Assembly: GCA_038530925.1 (NCBI GenBank) | Contig: JBCBCG010000216.1 | Coordinates: 1 to 6,160 of the forward strand | DNA: 6,160 nt | Direction of reading: 5' to 3' | Origin: JALEGB01 sp038530925 | GTDB lineage: Bacteria; Pseudomonadota; Alphaproteobacteria; Rhodobacterales; Rhodobacteraceae | In this document: one piece after another, positions 1 to 5,319 of the stretch | Layout of the letters: every line of letters starts with the position of its first letter | Numbering within the stretch: position 1 is the first letter of the stretch | Notes under the pieces: generated by a model | What the model was told of the DNA's origin: nothing | The model's database searches: none | Seen by the model: the letters and a program-made list of their open reading frames with translations, nothing else | Made by a program: the position numbers and the translations under genes

Positions 1-559
1 CGCGCACCGTTTCTCCCGGCGCGATCGGCTGGCCGTCGATGGCCACGACGGACGCCCCTTCAGCGCGGCCGAGTTCGTCATTGCGGTCGACGCGCAGCAG
101 GGTGGAGCGCCAGGCGCCGACTTTGCCGATGTCGTTCTTGGCGAAGCCATCGCCTGGATCGACCTCCGGCAGCTCCACATCTTGGCCCACCGGGAAGACG
201 ATGAAGGTCACTTCGGCGTCGTCGCTGCGCCCATCCGGCGTCGCGACGGTGTAGGTGAACTCCGTCTCGCCTTTGAACGGGCCTGGCGCGTGGATCGGCG
301 CGTAGGCCGAGCCTGTGAACGCGCCCCAGAGCAGGAAGATCGCCAAGATCGAGATGATCGAGGCGGCGCGGCTCGCGCGCACCGCGCTCTCATCGCCAAA
401 GGTCACTGTCTTCAGCGACGTGAAATCCTTCGATCGCCCGCCCGCCTGAGCCAGGGCGCCGGTGATGGCGCTCACGACCAAATAGGCCGCGATGATCAGC
501 GCGAGATAGGCGCCGATATAGAGCGCCGCCGCGGCGATCCCAAAAATCCACTCGGCCAT
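1..559 (-). CDS. Membrane component of the taurine-type ABC importer, probable N-terminally extended TauC permease (partial, 5' part only)
   Basis: The frame is open from the ATG at 559 to the left edge, giving 186 codons. The product starts MAEWIFGIAAAALYIGAYLA and shows a hydrophobic segment at about residues 5-33, a polar stretch at 34-63, and a second hydrophobic segment at about 66-86. The remaining hundred or so residues are polar, glycine- and acid-rich, probably beta-rich and outside the membrane. The ATG overlaps the stop of the ATPase gene by one base (TAATG), so translation is probably coupled. In this position after tauA and tauB the expected gene is the permease tauC. However, the E. 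coli TauC permease is only about 275 residues long, and no multi-helix core or EAA loop has appeared by residue 186. I infer either a permease with a long N-terminal extension, the core lying off the window, or a separate membrane protein between tauB and tauC. The coding frame is well supported; the function rests on context. Confidence 0.75.
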   Translation of the reverse strand, partial: MAEWIFGIAAAALYIGAYLALIIAAYLVVSAITGALAQAGGRSKDFTSLKTVTFGDESAVRASRAASIISILAIFLLWGAFTGSAYAPIHAPGPFKGETEFTYTVATPDGRSDDAEVTFIVFPVGQDVELPEVDPGDGFAKNDIGKVGAWRSTLLRVDRNDELGRAEGASVVAIDGQPIAPGETVR

Positions 560-1365
560 TATTCCGCCGCCTCGGCGCGGCCCATGATCTCTTCTTCCAT
601 ATCCCAGATCATGCTGAGGATCTCCTCGCGGGTTTTGCCGAAATCGGGATGCTTTTTGACGGTGCGCAGGTCTTGCTCAACGCCAAGCTCGGCGAAAGGC
701 AGGCGGTAATGCTTGTGGATGCGCCCGGGCCGCGGCGCCATCACCAAGAGCCGCTCGCCGAGCAGCAGCGCCTCTTCAACCGAATGGGTGATGAGGATGA
801 TGGTCTTGCCGGTCTCTTTCCAGAGCTTCAGCACGAGGCCTTGCATCTTCTCCCGCGTCAGAGCGTCGAGCGCGCCGAGCGGCTCGTCCATCAGGATCAC
901 TTCGGGCTCGTTGGCCAGGCACCGCGCCAGCGCCACGCGCTGCTGCATGCCGCCCGAAAGCTCATAGATCGCTTTTTCCTTGAAGTCGCGGAGGCCGACG
1001 ACCTCCAGCAGATGATCGACGATCTCGTTCATCTGCGCGCGCGGCATCGATTTCATCCGCGGCCCGAAGGCGACGTTCTCGCGAACGCTCATCCACTCGA
1101 AAAGCGCGCCTTGCTGGAACACCATGCCGCGCTGCGGGCTCGGGCCCAGCACCCGGTCGGCGCCGAGAGAAACGGTTCCTTCGGTGGGCGCGAGAAAGCC
1201 GGCGACGATGTTGAGCAAAGTGGTCTTGCCGCACCCCGAAGGCCCGAGCACCGACATCAACTCGCCTTCCTTGATGTCGAGGGAGACGTTCTGAAGCGCT
1301 TGAACCGCGCCGCCATTCGGCAGCTCGAAGCGCATCGACACATCGTCGATCAGCAATCCCGACAT
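559..1365 (-). CDS. tauB: Taurine-type ABC transporter ATP-binding protein TauB
   Basis: ABC-type ATPase that would power sulfonate import from the cytoplasmic face of the inner membrane. The product has 268 residues, close to E. coli TauB (about 255). Visible motifs are Walker A GPSGCGKTT (41-49), Q-loop FQQ (83-85), signature LSGGMQQR (136-143), Walker B VILMDEP (156-162), D-loop GALDA (164-168) and switch histidine in THS (194). All catalytic positions are intact. It belongs to the nitrate/sulfonate/taurine (TauB/SsuB) branch of importer ATPases; substrate is inferred from the neighbouring tauA and from xsc. I chose the ATG at 1365 because AAGGAA lies 5 nt upstream; an in-frame ATG at 1389 would add eight residues but has no ribosome binding site. 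The C-terminal tail (about 225-268) is acidic and extends beyond the core. A terminator separates the gene from tauA, and its stop overlaps the start of the next gene. Confidence 0.93.
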   Translation of the reverse strand: MSGLLIDDVSMRFELPNGGAVQALQNVSLDIKEGELMSVLGPSGCGKTTLLNIVAGFLAPTEGTVSLGADRVLGPSPQRGMVFQQGALFEWMSVRENVAFGPRMKSMPRAQMNEIVDHLLEVVGLRDFKEKAIYELSGGMQQRVALARCLANEPEVILMDEPLGALDALTREKMQGLVLKLWKETGKTIILITHSVEEALLLGERLLVMAPRPGRIHKHYRLPFAELGVEQDLRTVKKHPDFGKTREEILSMIWDMEEEIMGRAEAAE

Positions 1366-1370
1366 CGCGG

Positions 1371-1376
1371 TTCCTT
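1371..1376 (-). promoter_or_regulatory. Ribosome binding site of tauB
   Basis: AAGGAA lies within a purine run on the minus strand, 5 nt before the ATG at 1365. It decides the start in favour of 1365 over the in-frame ATG at 1389, upstream of which sits an 8-bp tandem repeat (GATCATGC twice on the plus strand, 1384-1399) and no purine-rich site. Confidence 0.7.
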
Positions 1377-1474
1377 TTCTTGGGATCATGCGATCATGCG
1401 GCGCCGCGCAGGACCCGATCTTTTGGCCTCAGGCGTCTGCGCGCCGGCAAGACGCAACGCCGCGTCGCGGCAAG

Positions 1475-1512
1475 AAAAAACCTCCGGCGCGTCTCGAAAG
1501 GCGCGCCGGAGG
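1475..1512 (-). terminator. Rho-independent terminator between tauA and tauB
   Basis: A perfect 11-bp GC-rich inverted repeat (arms 1481-1491 and 1502-1512, CCTCCGGCGCG and its complement) with a 10-nt loop is followed, in the leftward direction, by six T residues (1480-1475) and then CTT. It starts about 32 bp after the tauA stop. This is a textbook intrinsic terminator on the minus strand. No T-run follows it on the plus strand, so it acts only on leftward transcription. It should end or attenuate the tauA transcript, leaving tauB and the membrane gene with a lower read-through level or their own promoter. Confidence 0.85.
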
Positions 1513-1543
1513 CGAGAGCCGCGGCGCCGCGGCCGCTTGATGC

Positions 1544-2542
1544 TTATTCGACCGCCGCGAGCGGGCCGGTGTTCACCGCCGCATCGTAGGTTTCGAGCGC
1601 ATTGTCGATCGAGCCGGCGGAGACGAACACATCCGCCACGCCCTTCATAAAGCTCTGGCTGCCGCCGCCGAGCCACTTCTCCGAAAGCTGATCTTCAACG
1701 TTCGGGAAGATGAAGGTCGCGATTGTCTCGCGCGTCGCCTCGACATCCATGCCGGCGTCTTTCGCGATAACGGGCAGCATCTCGTCGGCTTTCTCACCGC
1801 TGTTCCAGGCCTCGTTCGCCTCAGCGGTGACGGCGAGGAATTTCGAGACGAGATCGGGGTTCTCAGCGACGAAGGCCGCCGGCGCGGAGGTGACGTCGAA
1901 CACCAGGATGCCGAGCTCTTCCTTCTCAGCGCCGGTCAGCAGCACGTTGCCATGCTCTTTCATCCGGCGAAGCGCGCCGCCCCAGCCGCAGACCATGTCG
2001 AGCGAGTCCTGAGCGAAAGCCGCGGCGCCGTCGGGCGGCGCCATGTCCACGATCTCCATGGTGGAGATGTCGACGCCGAAATGGTCCATCTGCTTCAGAA
2101 AACCGTAATGCGCCGCCGTGCCGATCGGCACGCCGACTTTCTTGCCCGCAAGCTCGCCGGCGCTCTCTTTGTCGATTTCCAGCTCAGACTGCACGACGCA
2201 ATTGTCGTTGTCGGAGTAAGAGACCGCGACGTCGACGATCTGGAGGTCTTGGCCGGCGGAGGTCGCCACCACGAAGGGCGGCACGCCTTGGCTCACAGCG
2301 ATCTGCACATCGCCCGAGGCCATCGCCGCGGACATCGCCGTGCCGGTGTCGAAACTGACCCAGTTCACTTTGACGCCGAGCGCCTCGTCGTAAGCGCCGG
2401 TTTCTTTCGCGTATTGGAACGGCATCGGCCATTCGAGGAAATAGGCCACCGTGATCTCTTCGACCGCGCGCGCGGCTTGCGGCGCGGCGACGACGCCGAC
2501 GGCCATGAGCGCGGCCGCGGCGCTTGTCAGGATCTTATTCAT
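1544..2542 (-). CDS. tauA: Taurine-type ABC transporter periplasmic substrate-binding protein TauA
   Basis: Periplasmic binding protein that would capture taurine or a related sulfonate and deliver it to the importer. The product has 332 residues, near E. coli TauA (320). It begins with a Sec signal peptide: MNK, a hydrophobic run to about residue 20, and an AARA cleavage site after residue 26. The mature protein opens EEITVAYFLEWPMPFQYAKE and continues with a GVKVNWVSFDTG segment and an AMASGDVQIAVSQGVPPFV segment, typical of the NitT/TauT (SsuA/TauA) family. From memory this type is frequent next to xsc in alphaproteobacteria. I place the start at the ATG at 2542, with GGGAG 8 nt upstream; a TTG one codon earlier is possible but less likely. 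It is the first gene of the leftward unit and is followed by a terminator, as expected for a binding protein needed in excess. Taurine as the exact ligand is inferred from context. Confidence 0.93.
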   Translation of the reverse strand: MNKILTSAAAALMAVGVVAAPQAARAVEEITVAYFLEWPMPFQYAKETGAYDEALGVKVNWVSFDTGTAMSAAMASGDVQIAVSQGVPPFVVATSAGQDLQIVDVAVSYSDNDNCVVQSELEIDKESAGELAGKKVGVPIGTAAHYGFLKQMDHFGVDISTMEIVDMAPPDGAAAFAQDSLDMVCGWGGALRRMKEHGNVLLTGAEKEELGILVFDVTSAPAAFVAENPDLVSKFLAVTAEANEAWNSGEKADEMLPVIAKDAGMDVEATRETIATFIFPNVEDQLSEKWLGGGSQSFMKGVADVFVSAGSIDNALETYDAAVNTGPLAAVE

Positions 2543-2550
2543 CAACAGAA

Positions 2551-2555
2551 CTCCC
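2551..2555 (-). promoter_or_regulatory. Ribosome binding site of tauA
   Basis: GGGAG on the minus strand lies 8 nt before the ATG at 2542 and 5 nt before an adjacent TTG at 2545. Either could in principle be used. The ATG is the better codon and the signal peptide reads naturally from it. Confidence 0.65.
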
Positions 2556-3004
2556 GTAACTTCGTCATGTCGGCGCGCGAACGGTCGCCGCGCGCGGAGC
2601 TGCTCCGCCGACGCCCATTCCCCGCCATGGGTTCAGCGCTGGCCGAACCGCCGCCGAATTCAAGAGCCAATTTGGCCGGCGCCGGGGCGAGAGCGAGGCG
2701 CGTCTCCGGCGCGCGGCCGGCGTCGGACTGAGCGCTGCGCGGCGCGGCGGCGCCGTCATTTCGGGCGCCGAGGGCCGAAAGATTAATTTTCTTGCGCGCG
2801 GTCTGATCGCAATTTCAAGCGCGATATAGCGCATGTAAAACAGTGCTCTGGGTTTCCATCGTTGCGCCTCCGGACGCGTTTCTCGCCGGTTGTGGCCTGG
2901 CGCAGGCTCAAGATCTCGGCGGCTCCGCCCGCGCGCGTCGGCGGCGCCGAAACGAGCGACAGCCGCCTCGCCGCGCCAGGGCGCGCCGCGCGGCGGCGGC
3001 GGCG

Positions 3005-3036
3005 TTGGACTTAGCGATAGCTTCACCTGGCCCTAA
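3005..3036 (+). promoter_or_regulatory. Putative TauR operator: two direct repeats upstream of xsc
   Basis: TTGGACTTAG (3005-3014) and CTGGCCCTAA (3027-3036) are imperfect direct repeats, 22 bp apart start to start, about two helical turns. They match 8/10 and 9/10 of the TauR site CTGGAC(T/C)TAA as I recall it from taurine genes of Rhodobacter capsulatus. TauR is a MocR-type (GntR/aminotransferase) activator, and that family commonly binds paired direct repeats. The pair ends about 93 bp before the xsc start, a sensible place for an activator site. The tauR gene is not in the window and the consensus is from memory, so this remains a prediction. Confidence 0.5.
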
Positions 3037-3118
3037 GCCTGCGCGTTCGTTTCAGGAAGATCTTCACCAAGGCGCGCGCGGGCGGATCGGCGCGGCGGCA
3101 TCTTTGGGATCGAACAGT

Positions 3119-3123
3119 GAGGG
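3119..3123 (+). promoter_or_regulatory. Ribosome binding site of xsc
   Basis: GAGGG lies 6 nt before the ATG at 3130. It supports this start rather than the ATG two codons downstream (3136). Confidence 0.65.
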
Positions 3124-3129
3124 CGCATC

Positions 3130-4908
3130 ATGCGGATGACGACGGAAGAGGCCTTCGTCAAAGTGCTGCAAAGACACGGAATTCGCCATGCGTTTGGCAT
3201 TATCGGCTCGGCCTTCATGCCGATATCCGATCTATTCCCGAGAGCCGGGATTTCGTTCTGGGATGTCGCCCATGAAACCAATGGCGGCCTGATCTGCGAC
3301 GGCTACACCCGCGCCACCGGCGAGATGGGCATGGCGATCGCGCAAAACGGGCCCGGCGTGACCGGCTTCGTCACCGCCATCAAGACCGCCTACTGGAACC
3401 ATACGCCGATGCTGCTGGTGACGCCGCAGGCGGCGAATAAAACCATCGGGCAGGGCGGCTTTCAGGAAGTCGAGCAGATGGCGCTCTTCCGCGACATGGT
3501 TTGCTATCAGGAGGAGGTGCGCGATCCGAGCCGGGTGGCCGAAGTGCTGAACCGCGTGATCCTGAAAGCCTGGCGCGGCAGCGCGCCGGCGCAAATCAAC
3601 ATTCCGCGCGATTTCTGGACCCAGGTGATCGACATCGAGTTGCCGCAGATTGTGCGCTTCGAGCGCCCCGCGGGCGGAGAGGCGGCGATCGCGGAGGCGG
3701 CCGCGCTCCTCTCGGAGGCGAAGTTTCCGGTGATCCTGAACGGGGCCGGCGTGGTGCTGGCCGGCGCCATCGACGCCTCTCGCCAGCTCGCTGAGCGGCT
3801 CTCCGCGCCCGTCTGCTGCAATTACCAGCATAACGACGCCTTCCCAGGCTCGCATCCGCTCTGCGCCGGTCCGCTCGGCTATAACGGCTCGAAAGCGGGG
3901 ATGGAGCTGATCTCGAAGGCGGATGTGGTGCTCGCACTCGGAACGCGGCTCAACCCGTTCTCCACGCTGCCGGGATATGGGATCGATTACTGGCCGAAGG
4001 CGGCCAAGATCATCCAGGTGGATATCAACGCCGATCGAATCGGGCTCACGAAACCGGTGACGGTGGGGATCGAGGGCGATGCGCGCAAAGTCGCCGAACG
4101 GATCTTGGCGCAGCTCGCGCCCGGCGCCGGCGATGCCGGGCGGGCGGAGCGCGAGGCGTTGATCCATCAGACGAAATCGTCCTGGGCCCAGGCGCTCTCC
4201 TCGATGGATCACGAGGATGACGATCCTGGCACCAGCTGGAACGAGCGGGCGCGGGAGCGCGAGCCGGAGCGGATGTCGCCGCGCATCGCCTGGCGCGCGA
4301 TCCAGGCCGGTTTGCCGCAAGAGGCGATCATCTCGACCGACATCGGCAACAACTGCGCGATCGGCAACGCTTATCCGAGCTTCGAGGCTGGGCGGAAATA
4401 CCTCGCGCCAGGCCTCTTCGGACCCTGCGGCTACGGATTTCCCTCGATCATCGGCGCCAAGATCGGCCAGCCGGACGTTCCCTGCGTCGGCTTCGCCGGC
4501 GACGGCGCCTTCGGCATCTCGATGTCGGAGATGAGCTCGGTCGGGCGCGCGGAATGGCCGGCGATCACCATGGTGATCTTCCGCAATTACCAATGGGGCG
4601 CGGAAAAGCGGAACTCGACGCTGTGGTTCGACGACAATTTCATCGGGACCGAGCTTGATCCCGAACTGAGCTACGCCCGCGTCGCCGAGGGCTGCGGGCT
4701 CAAAGGCGTGACGGCGACGACGCCTGAGGCTCTGACGGCTGCGCTGACTCAGGCCTGCGCCGCGCAGGCGGAGGGCGTCACCACTTTCATTGAAGCGATC
4801 CTCAATCAAGAGCTTGGCGAGCCCTTCCGCCGTGATGCGATGAAGAAGCCCGTCGCAATCGCGGGGATCGACGCGGCGGATATGCGCCCGCAACAGGCGA
4901 TGAGCTGA
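3130..4908 (+). CDS. xsc: Sulfoacetaldehyde acetyltransferase Xsc (EC 2.3.3.15)
   Basis: Cytoplasmic thiamine-diphosphate enzyme that converts sulfoacetaldehyde plus phosphate to acetyl phosphate and sulfite, the desulfonation step of taurine and other C2-sulfonate breakdown. The product has 592 residues, the usual Xsc length. The start MRMTTEEAFVKVLQRHGI and the following FGIIGSAFMPISDLFPRAG are hallmark Xsc sequence. Three domains of the acetolactate synthase fold are recognisable: N-terminal pyrimidine-binding (about 1-170) with the cofactor-activating glutamate in AHETNGG (E49); a central domain (about 185-330) with VILNGAG and VVLALGTRLNPF; and the C-terminal diphosphate-binding domain (about 385-565) with the metal/ThDP motif GDGAF (458-462) through RNYQWGAEKRN (485-495). 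GFPSIIGAK (436-444) is also typical. No truncation or missing key residue is seen. The gene is divergent from the tau importer, with a putative TauR site upstream and acetate kinase downstream. A related acetolactate synthase or sulfopyruvate decarboxylase is much less likely given the Xsc-specific N terminus. Confidence 0.97.
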   Translation: MRMTTEEAFVKVLQRHGIRHAFGIIGSAFMPISDLFPRAGISFWDVAHETNGGLICDGYTRATGEMGMAIAQNGPGVTGFVTAIKTAYWNHTPMLLVTPQAANKTIGQGGFQEVEQMALFRDMVCYQEEVRDPSRVAEVLNRVILKAWRGSAPAQINIPRDFWTQVIDIELPQIVRFERPAGGEAAIAEAAALLSEAKFPVILNGAGVVLAGAIDASRQLAERLSAPVCCNYQHNDAFPGSHPLCAGPLGYNGSKAGMELISKADVVLALGTRLNPFSTLPGYGIDYWPKAAKIIQVDINADRIGLTKPVTVGIEGDARKVAERILAQLAPGAGDAGRAEREALIHQTKSSWAQALSSMDHEDDDPGTSWNERAREREPERMSPRIAWRAIQAGLPQEAIISTDIGNNCAIGNAYPSFEAGRKYLAPGLFGPCGYGFPSIIGAKIGQPDVPCVGFAGDGAFGISMSEMSSVGRAEWPAITMVIFRNYQWGAEKRNSTLWFDDNFIGTELDPELSYARVAEGCGLKGVTATTPEALTAALTQACAAQAEGVTTFIEAILNQELGEPFRRDAMKKPVAIAGIDAADMRPQQAMS

Positions 4909-4943
4909 CGGCGCGATGCGGCCCTGGCCAACGCTTGACGAAG

Positions 4944-4982
4944 GAACGGCGCTTTGGGCCATCGAGGCCCGGCGCGCCGTTC
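4944..4982. repeat. Long imperfect hairpin just after xsc
   Basis: The outer stem is 9 bp and perfect (GAACGGCGC at 4944-4952 with GCGCCGTTC at 4974-4982). Then comes a 3x3 internal loop, an inner 5-bp stem (GGGCC/GGCCC, 4956-4960 with 4966-4970) and a 5-nt loop. It begins 36 bp after the xsc stop. No T-run follows in either direction, so a role in mRNA 3'-end protection, processing or Rho-assisted termination is more likely than intrinsic termination. Confidence 0.6.
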
Positions 4983-5045
4983 GCGCATGGACGGCGAGCG
5001 CGGCGCGTCGCTTGGAACGTGGGCGCGGCGCTCAGCCCATGATCA

Positions 5046-5077
5046 GGAGAGGCCCTTCCCGACAAATCCGCCTCTCC
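5046..5077. repeat. Inverted repeat in the xsc-ackA spacer
   Basis: Eight-bp arms GGAGAGGC (5046-5053) and GCCTCTCC (5070-5077) are perfect complements around a 16-nt loop. This is weaker than the hairpin at 4944, and no function is evident. Confidence 0.4.
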
Positions 5078-5115
5078 GGTCGTCTCATCGTTTGGCCGCG
5101 CGCGCACCGCAAGGA

Positions 5116-5132
5116 CGCGATCGCAGATCGCG
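5116..5132. repeat. Short inverted repeat with a 3-nt loop in the xsc-ackA spacer
   Basis: Perfect 7-bp arms CGCGATC (5116-5122) and GATCGCG (5126-5132) flank a GCA loop. It could be a small hairpin or a dyad for a DNA-binding protein; the sequence alone does not say which. Confidence 0.4.
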
Positions 5133-5167
5133 CCTCCTCTCGGCGGTCGACGAACCTTGCGCCGCGC

Positions 5168-5184
5168 ACGGCGCAAAGCGCCGT
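5168..5184. repeat. Short inverted repeat with AAA loop, sharing arms with the 4944 hairpin
   Basis: Perfect 7-bp arms ACGGCGC (5168-5174) and GCGCCGT (5178-5184) flank an AAA loop. The same 7-bp arm pair occurs in the hairpin at 4946-4980. It could be a regulator half-site pair or a chance recurrence in GC-rich DNA. Confidence 0.4.
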
Positions 5185-5307
5185 CAGACCGGCGGGGCGG
5201 CTCTGTCACGAAGGGCTCGACGCTCCTTGGCGCGGCGGCGCCGCAGCGCGCGCCGAGAGGCGCGAGGGCGGGCGGGTGGGGAGCGGCTCTCGGCGCGCGC
5301 CGCTGAC

Positions 5308-5314
5308 GGGGAGG
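5308..5314 (+). promoter_or_regulatory. Ribosome binding site of ackA, deciding a GTG start
   Basis: GGGGAGG ends 5 nt before the GTG at 5320. The next residues, AILVLNAGSSSLK, are the conserved acetate kinase N terminus with the active-site Asn falling at residue 7, its usual place. GTG at 5320 is therefore the real start. Confidence 0.75.
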
Positions 5315-5319
5315 CGGCG

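Larger units (their letters stand above)
2543..3129. other. Divergent intergenic region between tauA and xsc
   Basis: This 587-bp stretch holds no convincing gene: the open frames crossing it are Arg/Ala/Pro-rich low-complexity translations with no recognisable domain. It must carry the promoters for both directions. Seen in it are an AT-richer patch at about 2779-2850, with ATTAAT near 2786 and GATATA at 2823-2828; an all-GC 8-bp inverted repeat (2969-2976 with 2988-2995); a short CGG-type repeat at 2991-3004; two TauR-like direct repeats at 3005-3036; and a perfect 10-bp palindrome GAAGATCTTC at 3056-3065. I could not find a convincing sigma-70 -35/-10 pair for either gene. Confidence 0.7.
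4909..5319. other. Structured intergenic spacer between xsc and ackA
   Basis: These 411 bp hold no credible gene: the open frame from 4916 to 5338 reads as Arg/Ala-rich low-complexity sequence, overlaps the ackA start out of frame and has no recognisable domain. The spacer contains at least four inverted repeats, at 4944-4982, 5046-5077, 5116-5132 and 5168-5184. None is followed by a T-run, so none is a classic intrinsic terminator. The spacer may hold an ackA promoter or a transcript-processing region; I see no clear -35/-10 pair. Confidence 0.6.

Noticed and set aside
1384..1399. Tandem 8-bp repeat GATCATGC
   Set aside because: Only two copies of a short repeat upstream of tauB, with no clear regulatory meaning; it may be chance.
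649..1650. A 333-codon plus-strand open frame opposite tauB
   Set aside because: The opposite strand encodes an intact ABC ATPase with every motif. This frame also crosses the tauA-tauB terminator region and has low-complexity composition.
2823..2851. A possible sigma-70 promoter for tauA with TATATC as -10 on the minus strand
   Set aside because: The hexamer 17 bp upstream (CCAGAG) does not resemble a -35 box, so the pair is not supported.
2991..3004. CGG triplet run as a possible phase-variable repeat
   Set aside because: About four units in non-coding GC-rich sequence, too short to suggest slippage-based switching.
2565..3026. A 153-codon minus-strand open frame in the divergent intergenic region
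   Set aside because: Its translation is Arg/Ala/Pro-rich with no recognisable domain, and long open frames arise readily in DNA this GC-rich.
3232..4962. A 576-codon open frame on the minus strand opposite xsc
   Set aside because: It is an antisense shadow of a clear xsc gene in GC-rich DNA. Its translation is Arg/His/Asp-rich with no domain, while the plus frame has all Xsc motifs.
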